DNA of 64,000 nt from Lumnitzera littorea (Eukaryota > Streptophyta > Magnoliopsida > Myrtales > Combretaceae), in NCBI GenBank assembly GCA_024138015.1, contig JAMXBB010000012.1, forward strand, positions 17,222,634 to 17,286,633. The letters are read 5' to 3'. Positions 23,269-35,842 of this stretch are shown one piece after another (position 1 is the stretch's first letter; each line of letters begins with the position of its first letter). The notes under the pieces were generated by a model. That model made no database searches. It worked only from the letters and a program-made list of their open reading frames with translations, and was not told the origin of the DNA. Made by a program: the position numbers and the translations under genes.

Positions 23269-23640
23269 ACTAAAGGCGCATCAAGTGTATGCGTCTTCAG
23301 TATAAATATTTACACTAAAGACACATATATTTGATGGGCCTTCAGTGTCATAGTTTGAACTGAAGAAAAAATAATTGCAAATTGTAAAATTATGATAAAT
23401 AAACAATGCATTGAATTACAATATATGATGAAAAGTGAATTATATTTCGAATAATCAGTACATACACAAATTTGTACTTAGTCAATGACAACATCAATAC
23501 AATAAAAATATAAAGAAGAAAACAAAAATAATAAACTAAACATATCTACTGATGCTTACACCATGTAAAGGTCCTCACGGTATAAGAAAGAAGTAAACGC
23601 CCCTTTGCAAGTACACGTAGATCAATCGGTCTCGGCTCCT
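22870..23640. repeat. Large imperfect inverted repeat between two Mutator-like tails
   Basis: The left arm (about 22870-23145) and right arm (about 23335-23640) are reverse complements at high similarity. For example, GGGCGTTCACTTCTTTCTCA on the left corresponds to GGGCGTTTACTTCTTTCTTA in the reverse complement of the right arm. Each arm contains the end of the coding tail and its 3' flank. The spacer is about 190 bp. A transcript across it could fold into a long hairpin. Confidence 0.75.
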
Positions 23641-26600
23641 CTATCCTGCAGCTATATACAAACATGTTTAGTAGAAAAACAACAAATTGTCAATCATTAT
23701 ACTTCTGCATATATTACAATGTAATGCTTAGATAAAAAGGGAATATGTACCGGCTTTATTAATATCCAAATACCTCCTTTGATTATGTCTTTCCTGCCTA
23801 CATGCGCTGCATCTAGTTTTTTCATAGTAAGTCAATATTCGGATGAAGATAAGGGAAGCTAACTCGTGGCCAATTCAGCTTGTCACCAATCGGGTAGAAA
23901 TGAGCTCAGTAACAATCTATCTGGTTTGTCCACTTATACTATAGCCCTATTGCCGATTTGTTGTCCACCCTCATACTTGCTGTAGTAGTACATGCATGGA
24001 AGCAAGGGATCCTATATATTTATCACTTCTGACAAGTGCAAGTACGGCTCCTGAAGTCAACTGTATGTGTCCTTCCTCCTCCCTTCAATCCTATTGTCAT
24101 CATTCGACTACCAGTTAAAACCTTGAAAATACTATTTTGTAAGCTAAATGAAATGACTCTATGTGTACTTGCCTACCCCCTCTAAGTTTCATACATCTTT
24201 ACAGCGTAATCAGTGTAGGTTTTGCGAGAATCGATTGCCTCCTTAGCGTCCTTATGCCTCTCCTCCCAATAAGAGATACAGTTGTAAAATATCTTCTTCA
24301 CTAATGCAATGACAGGTAATCCATGCGTTGATTTCAAAACGGAGTTATAACTCTCAACAAAGTTTAATGTTATGTATCCAAAACGGTAACATCTATTATA
24401 TGCGAGAGTCCACTCATCTAAATTAACATTGTTGAACTACGCGAGAGCATCCTCCTTAGCCTGGGCTAACTTTTGCATAAAACATTCAAATTTCCTCTGT
24501 TGTGCTTGAACACCTGCAAACCATATACGTTTCTTGCATAACTGGTTTTTGTGAACCATGTTGAAGTTACTAGCAATATGTCGCAAACAATATCTCCAAA
24601 CTACAAATGGTGGCTGCCAACTTACTGATGGTTCCTTGTACGCAAAGTCAATATTGGATGCCTTATTGAATACAAGATATAAGGTTTCCCTCTTCTAGCT
24701 GACTATATGTACTTTAAGCTTCCATAAGAACCACTCCTAAGTTTCTGCGGACTCTGTGTCAACAAGAGCAAATGCCAATGGAACAATTGAATTATCTCCA
24801 TCCATACTATAAGTTATCAAAAACTTATGCCCGTACTTTTCATATAAGAATGTACCATCGACACACACAATAGGTCAACGGTATTTAAAGGCTTCAACAC
24901 ATGGCCTAAATGTCCAAAAAACCCACTTGAACTGGGATTGACCTTGCTTTAGTAAACTATTCTAGCCCCAATCCACTTGTGTCCCTGGGTTGCTTAACTT
25001 CATTACATTTAATAATCTCTGCAATTCATTATATGACTTCTCCCAATTACTGTATATTATCTCAACAACATTTCGCTTGGCCTCGAAAACTCTTCTATTA
25101 CTTATTGTGTACCCATACATAGTTTGCACATTAGTTGCAAAATCAAATATTTTAACATTAGGGTTGTTTCGTACACTATTGATGAATAATATAGCCATTA
25201 TGTTGCTGTTAAGTTAAGGATGATCCTGGTTCAGCATTGGGTTCATACAAGTGTACGGACTCCTTAGAATTGTTATTCTAAAAAGACCCTCTACTTTCTT
25301 CAAACAAGCCCGTAGCTTCACTTACAACCCTATTCTTTCTTTTTACAGTAAACAGCATATACATTCGGTTTCGAAATATTTACATAAAAATCACAGTGGT
25401 TCCTTAAGTGGAATGACTTAACTATATTTATGAAATCCTTCTTTGTGTTGAAACGCATACCGACACTCAAGTCATCAGAGTTGATGATGTTACTTCACAT
25501 TTTATTAACATCTTTCTCAAATGTTACATAGCCGCTGCTATCGTACTAGCTATTATAAAATGGGATATGATCTCTGATAAGTTTGTCAACAATTTCGTTT
25601 ATTTGCAGAAAGTCTTCAAACTACCTACTTGACAATACTTCACCAATTCAATGGTATGACCTACTCGGGCCATCACCACGAAGTGTCCGGACAAACACAT
25701 TGCTCCCGCCAACATATGGTTTTACATGGGCTTCTCCCAAATCCTTAGCATGGTCATCTTTGAGGCCAACATCATCTTCATCACCATCTACATCTGCCGC
25801 ATTCTCCTCATCATCGACATGTATATCCATATGGATCATAAGACTCTTCATGTTTGATAATGGGACCCAATATTTCGTCAAGTTGCTCTTCTGTGATATT
25901 TACGTACTCATACTCAAACAAATCCATGTATGGCTTATTTGATTGATTCACATTTGTTTGCTCTGCACCGATCATTATTGAATGCACATTGAGATCCAAA
26001 AGAGTTGGATTGTCTAGCTCATGTATTTCATGCTCATTCCAAGCACTCGATTCCCTAATATACCTTATGTACACTTCTTAAATACTTTGTTCCCTAAAAG
26101 ACTGCCATCTCAATGAAATTCTCAACATCCTCATCATCTCTAATGGCCATCAACTTGTAGACAACTCCAGCATCATGGAAAAAGGGATGTCTGTGTACAA
26201 GTTCAACACCACTCGAGTCAACTCTAGTGCATCCATAAATTCTCCAACTGAAATGAAGAAGTTTGAATCTTTCCTAATTTTCAACTTCTTAACAGGCTTC
26301 CTATCATATTCTGGCCCCCAACTACCCATTACTATATTTCCGTTCGCATATACAATAACTTTCACATAATCTGCCATTTCTATCCTAATAATGCTACAAT
26401 GAACCGAATATTTAAATGACATTATAAACTTTATATGCACACTGAGCGACAACTTTGCGAAATGTACTTAATCATCTTGGTAAGCTACATCGTCAACACA
26501 ACTACCTTGCTTTAACTTTATAATTTGATTCAACACAATAAAAAACGTAAAATATATATACACACACATAACAATTTCTACTTACATTCCAATATTATTC

Positions 26601-27093
26601 ATACTCACATTAGTATAACTTATCTACCGCAATACAAAACAATCTTAAATTTATACAACATATAATAAATTTTTATGAAATATTAATAATTTATACAACT
26701 TACGGTACATTTACGATTACGAAATTTACGTAATAACATAACAAATTTTTTTCTAAAAATAATAATTGTATAATTTTGATTATTAATAAAATAAAATAAA
26801 TAAATAATATGCTTATAAGTTATAGATTGTTACCTGTTTCAAATGTTCACTTACGTAAAGAAATGATTCGGTACTTCAACTAAGGATTTTCTCGAGTTTT
26901 TTTTTATGTTTTAGAAATTTTAAAAATTGATATAGGTAAGAATGAGCTGTGATCGTACAGATTGGGATATTTATACCTGGCTTACTGAAGGTGTATGTCT
27001 AACTAATTATACTAAAGGCACATCCACTATATGCGTTTTCAATGTAAAAAACATGAGTAACTAAAGGTATATTCATTTGATGCGCCTTCAGTA
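23269..27093 (-). mobile_element. Decayed Mutator-like transposon
   Basis: Carries a minus-strand transposase pseudogene (listed separately). Both ends have a related ~75-100-bp motif: ACTAAAGGCGCATC...ATGCGTCTTCAGT at 23269 and ACTAAAGGCACATC...TTTGATGCGCCTTCAGT at 27032-27093, each partly palindromic. I take these as the terminal or subterminal repeats. I do not see a convincing 9-10-bp target duplication, so the exact ends are uncertain. Confidence 0.6.
23563..26377 (-). pseudogene. Mutator-like (MULE) transposase pseudogene
   Basis: Read on the minus strand, it starts MADYVKVIVYANGNIVMGSWGPEYDRK at 26377 and passes through an acidic stretch (25650-26070, with DEENAADVDGDEDD). The N-terminal MULE region NRRVFEAKRNVVEIIYSNWEKSYNELQRLL lies at 24962-25198. 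The core has CVEAFKYR, stop, PIVCVDGTFLYEKYGHKFLI (its Asp would be the first catalytic acid) and later YCLRHIASNFN, at about 24500-24900. A degenerate CCHC knuckle, CSACRQERHNQRR followed by Tyr instead of Cys, lies at about 23770-23811. The tail RGRLLLSYTVRTFTWCKHQ then precedes TAG. Stops and frameshifts interrupt it throughout, so it cannot encode an active enzyme. Confidence 0.82.
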
Positions 27094-28290
27094 TATTATA
27101 TTCGTAAATTTTTTTTAAACGAGCCTTTTTCAGTAATATCTTTTAAAAAAAAAAACCATATTCATATAAAACTCCCTCAATTTCGGCCAAATCGGTCGAA
27201 TATAGAACCCTATCATGGGTTTTCGACTCCTAAAAACAAAAATCTCCATTCAATTGCACGTTTTCATTGAAAATCATGAACTAGTTTAAGTTTCTTGTGA
27301 TTAGTGTTCTTGAGTCATAATTGCAGTTCAATTGAGATCAATCATAGCACTTATACGTATCAAAACTTCAAACTGATCGAGAGCTTTTGTTAACCAACCC
27401 GTAGAAGTTCATCCAATGCCTTCTTGACAAGATAAAACATTACTTCCTTTAATGAATAGTAGATAAATATCAATTATATTTATATATTTATCCAATTATT
27501 AAGATTCACAGCCATATGCACGCCTAGGAAGGTGCTTTTGTTTTTTTTTTTTTAGTGCGTGTGTAAAAAGGATAATACATTTATATTAATTACACTTAAG
27601 GTGCATTTGAACTTTTCTTCTGGTTTTGCTTCACTCTGAAAGACCAATAAAAATTACGAAAAGCAACAAAAAAATTCTGTTTATGAATACTTAAAATTAT
27701 TTGTTAAGGCCAAACCATTATAAATGTAATTTAATAATATAAATATTGGTGCCCTAATAGTATGGATCAAGTTTGAATTTTTTTCTCTCAAGTTATAATA
27801 TGAAAAGTTATTGAGGAAAAAAAAAAACTTAAAATTGCTTATTGCATGATGAATTTTAGATGTTCTAGGTTGGTTTAATATTCTTACTAGATTCTTAACC
27901 AATTTTCATGGAATTTCGATAATCAGGGTTTTAGTAATAAAATTTACAATTTTTTTTTAATTCTAATTTCATGATTTTGTCGTTGCACGATATATGAATT
28001 TTATATGCTTTAGGACCTTTAACGGGTTTTGATTAATTTTGCACAATCACGTGCTTTGCCATGACTTTCGTGATTTTTGCATGTATGACTACTTGTTATA
28101 TGTAAATTTATTATAGTTTTAAATAACAAATAGCCACTTCCAATGAATCGCCATTATCTAAAATATTATATAACAATTCATATTCCTAATCCATAAGTTG
28201 CTATATAATGATCCATTAATTATTAATTGTAATAAATACCTTATACTCTACCAAGTTTCTATCGACAGTAAAAAGTAGAAAAAGGTTAAA
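27094..28290. other. AT-rich DNA without a gene
   Basis: No reading frame resembles a known protein and no DUF241 sequence reappears. The stretch CTCAATTTCGGCCAAATCGGTC near 27175 is GC-richer than its surroundings and may still belong to the neighbouring transposon. Confidence 0.5.
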
Positions 28291-29348
28291 GATTTTAAAG
28301 GGGTAAAATCCACTGCATATCATTATACTTTTAAAAATGTTATACTAACCACTAAACTTTTATTTTGACTGTTACAGCCATTAAACTTTAAAAAAAAAAT
28401 GTAATCATACCACTTTGATAATTTTCCGATCAAATGGCAACTAGAAATCCATATGACATGTAATTTTATTTATAAAATATTAAAAAAAAACTATATTATA
28501 GAACGAAACCACTTTTATCAACTAAAAAAATAAAATTATTCATTTCCCTTTGATAGCCAAATTATTAAGGAAAAAAAAATTTCTTTCAATCCATTGAATA
28601 GCACAATGCATTATAAAAAATAAAGCTTTAGTAGTGAGAATAAATAGATAGCTACTAGAGATCCCATGCTTAAGCGTTAATAAAAAGAAGTTGAGATAGA
28701 AAACGACATGGAAAACACAAAAGAGAAAGCTTTAGTAGTAAAAATAAATAAATAGCTACCAAAGATCCCATGCTTGAGAGTTGATAAAAAGAAGTGTTTC
28801 ACACGTATGATTTATATACTACGATTATACTCAATAATGGTCAGCATTCTATGATATTGTCTATACTTTTATTAATTTGCATTAGAGGGTCTAAAGATTA
28901 TTGCTAAATTGATATTATGTATGATGAAATATTTAAAAGAAATAATTAAAAGGAAAAGCAAAAAATATATGGATGATTAAAAAAAAAAAAATTTTCTTAA
29001 TAATTTGATCTTTGGAGGGAAATGAGTAGTATGTATTTTTGGAGGAAGATGAACAACTTTCTTTCCCTTTTTTTTTTTTTGTAATCAATAAAAGTATTTT
29101 CTTTCTATAATAGTTTGTGTTTATAGAGAGAAAGAAACATACTTTTTAATATTTTTAAATATAGAATGATATGTCATAAATGCCATGTACAATTTTCGAT
29201 TGCCATTTCATTAGAAAATCACCGAAGTAGTATGATTGTACTTTTTTGAAAAATTTAATGGTTTTAGCAATCAAAATAAAAGTTTAATGATTAGTATAAT
29301 ATTTTTAAAAGTACGATAGCATCCAATGGATTTTACCCGATTTTTAAG
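28291..29348. mobile_element. Non-autonomous Mutator-like element with 10-bp target duplication
   Basis: The element spans 28301-29338 (1,038 bp). It begins GGGTAAAATCCA and ends TGGATTTTACCC, and the inverted ends stay similar for about 170 bp inward (for example ACTAAACTTTTATTTTGACTG against ATTAAACTTTTATTTTGATTG). It is flanked by GATTTTAAAG (28291-28300) and GATTTTTAAG (29339-29348), 9 of 10 identical. Long inverted ends plus a 9-10-bp duplication are characteristic of the Mutator superfamily. No transposase is present. Inside, a ~70-bp segment starting AAAGCTTTAGTAGT is present twice, at 28622 and 28726. Confidence 0.85.
28622..28795. repeat. Tandem ~104-bp repeat inside the element
   Basis: Two copies, offset 104 bp, share AAAGCTTTAGTAGT, ATAGCTAC, ATCCCATGCTT and TAATAAAAAGAAG/TGATAAAAAGAAG. 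It lies in the centre of the non-autonomous element. Confidence 0.8.
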
Positions 29349-32300
29349 GTATATTAGACCATTCATTTTTTATTTTTATCTTATTATTTATTATTACATG
29401 TAATACCTATCACACATCCATTTAATGAATTTCAATTCAATCCTTCTTATTCTATTTTGTAAATTAAATAGATAGTGAACATCTTTACCATGTTTGAATG
29501 CATGTTTGGATGTTTTCTCATAAAGATTGGTTTTTTTCTTTTTAAAGAAAAATATACTTTATTTTCTATTTGAGTGCTCAAAGCCATGCCCTAAACCTTA
29601 CTATCTCTCTCTATTTATTTGAGTTTGTGTCATGACTCAAGGGGACTAGTCGTGATATGTGTCATATATCGTACAAGAGACTGTAGATTGATTTCCCTTT
29701 TCAATCGACAACCTTTCATACAATATACAAGGTTACTACAACAACTAATAACCTAAATTTAGGTAGGCGCAAGTAATATCAGTACATATTTATGATAACA
29801 AAATTATTGAATTGTAAATAACATACATATATAATACGCTAGGTCGTAAACTAATAATGCATTATATTACATGATAAGGTTTAGGATTTAAATACAATAG
29901 CTAAGTTTACTTTCATCACTAATCTTACTCTTACATCAACCCATTGATAGTTTACTAACCTTAGGCATCTTGCAACACGGATCCATAAACAAGTCACCCT
30001 ACGCAAGCAAACTACGAGGGTATAAGCTAACTAGGTTAGTGAGATATTCAAACAAGTTATACAACAATTAAATTCAATCAGATGAACACATGAATAATCA
30101 GTATGCCATACAAATACATACAGGTGATCAAGTACTGTATGCAACTCAGATTTAACGCAATCTGAAATCAGGGTTGGAAATACATTGACACCAATTAGAT
30201 CCAGGTATAATACTAAAACTTATATAACAACGAAATTCCGCATTTCGTATTAAAAAATATAATGGTATATCCATTTTCAGTTTTAGTCAAAACTTAGTTC
30301 TACGTATGATTGTGAGCAAGTTCTCACAGCGTTCACTCACCCTTAAATGGAGGCCTTTAGACTTGACCCTTAATTAGGCGGTTGATACCTCTAATGCCTA
30401 GTATTCCCACAGGTCAAAATAAGGTTATATCATACGTGTGTAATGTATGAAAACACTATAATCACAAATAATCAACTCATGTATAGTCTCTCGCTACCTT
30501 CATATCATGTGATAATCGAAATTAGTTATGCAGTACATAATTATGCATGTTTCGATTTAGTTAATTCAAATATGATAATATCAAGTCCTTCATTAAGTAA
30601 TCAACAAAATCGCAAACAGATCAATTCCTATTGAATTTACTATATAGCAAACAGTATATTATTATATTTTAAAGTAAATTCACTATTATCAAGCAGTATC
30701 ATACACAAGCATAACCCAATTCCACACAACATTCAATTATGAATAATAATTAATATTCATTATTTATATATATAAGTATATACGGAATTATTAGAAATAC
30801 TCACTCGGTCATCTTTAGAGTCAAGGATCGTAATAATCGATCGGTAGGTCAGTATCGATCTCGTAATCACCTTACGTTAAAGGAATACGAAAAGTAGTAA
30901 GTGTTAGAGTAAATAGCTAAACTATTATTATACTTAGTATCATTTACCTAAATTAGCTATTCGTTTGTGTGAAATTATCGATAAAAGCTTTTTAGTTAAT
31001 TGCATATACTTTTTCAATTTAGCTTGGATTTTTATGAATTTATAGTTCATTTTGATTGTTTTTTAATGTACTTTCTTATAACGGGTTCCATTTTAGACGT
31101 TATAACCTGCAGTTTCAACTATAATATAAAAATATTATAAAATTCATTATTCTGGCTTAAATAATTATAAAATATTATTTTAAGCTTTTCTTAGTATAAT
31201 TACAGTTTAATAATTATTTAAATCTTATATTGTGAAATTTTCTTATTTTTAGGTCTACTTCACCATAATTACTTATTTTTGCTAATTTTGACGTTTAAGA
31301 CTTATTAATTCAATTTTTTCTAATTTATTAATTTTATAATTAATTAATTATTATTTTTAATTATGAAATTTGATTAATTTATGCTAAGTGGTGACATGGC
31401 AATATAAGGAAATGCCACGTGTCACCTTTGTACTTTTCTTACATTTTCTTATTATTTTTATTTTACGTCATATATATATTAATATTTATTACTATATTTT
31501 ACTAAATTTTCTAAATTAATTATTTATTATATTTTCTTCAAAGTTACAATACACATATATATATATATATACCGATTTATTAAATTACTCTATTTATTAA
31601 ATTAATATTATAGTATATTATGTATGTACTATTCAAATATACATTTATTTCTATATATACATTACTATTCGTATATGTATGTTTATATGTATAATATACT
31701 TATGTACTAAAATATCTTAACCTTAAATATATTATGTACTATACATATGAGTATATAAATATTAGTGTAATGGTATTTTATATGTNGTAAAAATAATCTA
31801 ATAAAAAAATAATATAAAAATACACAATGGCATGTTCTTATACATATCGTCTATATATATATATATATATCCTTTAATATAATTATACTATATTATACTA
31901 GTATTTGTAATTTGTAACTATACATGTACATAATTTGGTTGCATAGTATATTATGTATATGCAATAAAAATTATGTAAACCTCAATATATGTATAGTATA
32001 CTATATGATCAAAATACCAAATATATATACATATCTATTATATACACATACATACATATATCATATAATAAAATACTAGATATGAATATATATATATATA
32101 CCCGCGCATACATATGTATATAAATACATAAGTAAAAATACATACTATATGTATATTATTATTTGTGCATACAATCATGTACATATAAATAAGTTCTTGT
32201 ACAAATATTTTGTAAAATCTAAATTACATGTATATAAACATATATGAGCATACATACAAAAGAAAATACTAAAACTATATATAAGTTCTAAGATACATGT

Positions 32301-34530
32301 ATGTGTAAGAACATATAAAAATAATTACTACAAAATACACATGATATACATGATAAATACTATACTTGTAGAGCATTCTTGTATGGGAGTCCTTAAGCTT
32401 TTTCCTCTTTGGTTGTTGTTCTTGATAATTTTCCAACAATTGAAAGGAAGAGAAGGGGAGAGGCTTAAGGTTCAAAAGGAAAAAAAAAAAAAAAAAAATT
32501 GGAGGATTTTGTGTGTTTGAAATTTCCAGATGTGGAGGGTATACTACAAAAGTTCACAAATTGACTAAATAAAGAGAGCAAAATGAAAAGAAAAATCTAA
32601 GGCAATATGTAGCATTAATGGTGATAAGATGATGTAATCATTCTTTTTGTTTTTCCTCTCTTAATATAACATATGGAAATGAAAATAAGAGCACATGGGC
32701 AATTGCATTTATAATTTGTAGACCAACGGGGAGGGTAGGGGAAAAATAGGAGAAAGAAAAAGAAAGAAATAAAGGAGGAAAAAGAAAATAAAAATATATA
32801 ATTAGTATTTAATTTTTCCAAACACAAAAATTATATAATTAGTATTTATAAAAGAATTTTGATATTTTATATAAACTTATTAATCCAATTATTACTTATT
32901 ATGTTTATAATATTTATAAGTTATTTCAATACATTTGCTAAAATTTATACACAATTACGTATATTAGTCGATAATTACAATCAACTAAAATTTTATTACT
33001 CTAAAATTATATTTATCCATTTATAAGTTTAAGTTATAGTTATAGGGTTTTCGTCAAGTTTAAGTTCGATTTTGAGTATTTATGCGAACATCGAATTTAA
33101 GGTTCTTATATGCGATTTAAGTTTCAATCAAGTTTCTAGGGTTGTTAATACCGACTCTATATTCGATTTTACAATTTAATAAAAATTTTATCTTATTTAG
33201 CCCTATTGACTCATGACATTATTTAGAGTATTTGGATCTAAATTAGGGTTTATACTACTGATTATATAGGGTTTACAGTTTTGATATTTCAAAATCTTAC
33301 AAAAGGAAAAAAAAAAATCAATATGTCCGTTAACCTTTTCATTACCTTGGGCATGTTTTAACTTCTGAGCTTGAGATAATTAGCTAATGTGGCTTGAGTG
33401 TATACAAATTTATTTCTGCTCTCTTTTCTTACTTTTAATTACTTTTTTGTATTTGTTTATTTCTTTTTATAATATTATACAATTAAATATATTTAATATT
33501 ATTCTTATTATATTATGTAATTAATTATATATTATTATTTTACTTAATAAGTTATTATAAACCAATTTGAAACTCATACAATACATGGATGGATGGATAT
33601 TTAATGGATTTTATAGAAGTCATATTTCTATAGGTTTTGAAAAATATTGTAGACTTATATAAAAAATAAATAAGTTTGAGAAGTCAAATAAAAAAGATTA
33701 AGAAACGGTTAAAGACCAAAAATGTACTTCTCCCTTTTCTTCCATATGTAGGAATTTTTTGAAAATTCAAAAAAGTGAATATTTTCTTATTTTCCTTTTG
33801 GTTAGATGTTATAACTTAGAGAAGAAAAAATTTAAATCCTGATCTATCTTGATGTAAAACCAAATGTTAAAGAAAATAAATATTTTCTTTCCTTTTCAAA
33901 AATAGAGCTGTCTATATTTTTCAAAATCATTAACATCATATTAGATGGTTACCAAAAGAAAAAGGTGACCAAAATAGAAAAGAAAATCATATTAGACTTT
34001 ACCTAGGGTTTACATTAAAAAAATGATTGAAAAAAAAGCATAAAAATATTAGATACGACATATTTTTGAAAGCTAAAAAGAATAAATATACTAAAGTTTT
34101 ATAAAAAAGAACTATGATCATCAGAGACGGATCATATGGAGTGGGCATTCCAAAAAATTAAAAAAATAATAAGTCTTCCCAAAAATAACAACAAATTGAA
34201 AATAAAAAACAATTAAAATTTCTTTCTTTGATTAAGTTTCCTTGTTTCGGTTAATTTGAATTTTTGACCTATTTCCTTGTGTTTGATTGAATATTCATAA
34301 AATAGGAAAGCAAATCTTCTTTTATTAGGAAGTTGTCAATTGTGAACTAGTAGTTAGGTTAGATCATCATCCCTAGATCGGTTGATGACTCTAAAATTAC
34401 TTTCCAAAACAATTTTTGGAAAAGATTTTTAAATAAAAGCTTTCCTTAATTTTCATCCAACAATTTATATTAAACTGATTGAGTTTAATATAAATTAAAA
34501 TTAAGAAAAAGTTAAATTTATGGATATCTT
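29349..34530. other. Very AT-rich gene-free stretch
   Basis: I see no supportable gene. There are short TA runs (near 31555 and 31850), a run of A at 32480-32498, and an N at 31786. A fragment near 30330-30440 (CAGCGTTCACTCACCCTTAA) resembles the style of plant retrotransposon LTRs, but I could not define ends. A short hairpin with a G-box lies at 31390-31426. Confidence 0.5.
31390..31426. promoter_or_regulatory. Short hairpin containing a G-box core
   Basis: GGTGACATGGCA at 31390-31401 pairs with TGCCACGTGTCACC at 31413-31426, except for a CG insertion that creates a CACGTG core. No gene is seen nearby, so a regulatory role is only a possibility; it may be a retroelement remnant. Confidence 0.35.
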
Positions 34531-35068
34531 TACCACTCGGAGTAGTTAATTTGTGTTACTATCACTTCATTTGACATTTAGCTGTCTATCAACCAAAACT
34601 TTTGGCGTAAGTTTGTTGATTTATTCTTGTCTTAAACAAGCAAAAATCTATAATATTTCCTGATTATTGTAATCAACTCCACAGTTAGTAAATCTGAAAA
34701 ATTAAACTTGAAAATGTGGTGTACGCTTTTTATATTCATTACTTGACACTAATTATTGCTGCGGATTAATACCTCTTGCTATCTTTCATCGTGATTATTT
34801 ATATTGTATGGTTTATCAAGCAAGTCAATTATAAGTCAGATCTTATGTATCAAAGGAAATTGACAACATGACATTTAGAAGTTTGAGTTCATAAGAATAA
34901 AGAAATATGAAATTCAAAAGGCAAATACAAAGTAAACGGAGTTGGAAACTTCAATTTTTCATGTATTTGTTTATAGAATTCCTTATGATACAACTATACT
35001 CTATGAAAAATACAAAATTGTGTTGCTAGTCTCACAGATGCTTTGGCAACTAAAACTAGCAACAAATT
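34531..35068 (-). other. 3' flank of D10
   Basis: On the minus strand this is the same 3' flank that follows the copies of the left array, for example the GCCAAAAGTTTTGGTTGATAGACAGC-like block near 34575-34605 and AACACAATTTTG near 35015. It shows that a whole unit, not just the coding part, sits here in inverted orientation. Confidence 0.6.
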
Positions 35069-35842
35069 TTAGTGGTTAAGGATGTTGAGAAGGTAAACCC
35101 TTGTTTTCACAAGGTTTCTAAATATGCCTTCCAACTCATCCTCAATTTCTTGGATGCTCGACTGCAGTACATCTAATTCCTTCATATTATCCTCTTTGCT
35201 TGATACTTGTCTATTTGAAAACAACTTCGAGATGGATGACCACCCATGGTTGCTTGATCTTTCTTTCTTGCCAGACAGGAAACATAAGAGAGAGTGAAAA
35301 ATGTCGAGACTGATTTGCCCAACTTCTTTTAGCATGCTTATATCAGATTCTTGCTTATCATCTTGTCTTGACGTCCTTTTCTTCTGCATCTTTTTCAGAT
35401 TCTCTGAATACCTCATGATGACTTTAATCAATTTTTTCCTGGAAAGGCTGGCTTCCTCGACTCCTCTTTGTCTGCGGATAGATGATTGTAGTTCTTGGAT
35501 GTCGTCCTTCATCCGTGAGAAAAAATCACGAATATTTCCACAAACATCCACTAGTTTAAGAGATCCATCCAACAAATCCTCAATGCATATCCTCTTGCCT
35601 TCAAGGGAAAGATCTTGTTGAGTAAGAGGCAACTGAAGCCAATCATCCAGGCTGTCATACAAAGCTTTGAGACCTCCTAGCTTTTGGCAAGCCAAAGGAT
35701 TTGAAGACAAGGATGCTTCTTCTGATGATTTAAGGCGAGTCAAATGATCTGCAACTACTTCAGACAGAGGATGAGCCCCCGAAGGCAAGCTGATTGAACG
35801 AAAATGGCTGATGGGTTTTGAAGTTTCAATTGTAAGAGCCAT
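35069..35842 (-). CDS. DUF241 family protein, copy D10 (intact)
   Basis: A single-exon gene for 257 residues on the minus strand. It has HFRSISLPSGAHPL near the N-terminus, LACQKLGGLKALYDSLDDWLQLPLTQ in the first third, QSSIRRQRGVEEASLSRKKL in the middle and EIEDELEGIFRNLVKTRV at the C-terminus, ending LLNILNH. Its sequence is closer to D2, D5 and D12 (SNRQVS, SEVVADHLTRLKSS) than to D1, D3 or D4, so it is the only intact member of that subgroup here. It is divergent from D11 with about 1.06 kb between start codons, and both have a TATA-like element and the conserved box. No signal peptide or membrane span is seen. The role of the family is unknown. Confidence 0.93.
   Translation of the reverse strand: MALTIETSKPISHFRSISLPSGAHPLSEVVADHLTRLKSSEEASLSSNPLACQKLGGLKALYDSLDDWLQLPLTQQDLSLEGKRICIEDLLDGSLKLVDVCGNIRDFFSRMKDDIQELQSSIRRQRGVEEASLSRKKLIKVIMRYSENLKKMQKKRTSRQDDKQESDISMLKEVGQISLDIFHSLLCFLSGKKERSSNHGWSSISKLFSNRQVSSKEDNMKELDVLQSSIQEIEDELEGIFRNLVKTRVYLLNILNH

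Noticed and set aside
24990..25217. Plus-strand ORF of 75 codons, and 25583-25942 plus
   Set aside because: Both lie opposite the Mutator-like transposase remnant and read as antisense shadows.
29349..34530. Possible LTR retrotransposon in the AT-rich stretch
   Set aside because: Some phrases look LTR-like, but I found no paired ends, target duplication or coding domain.
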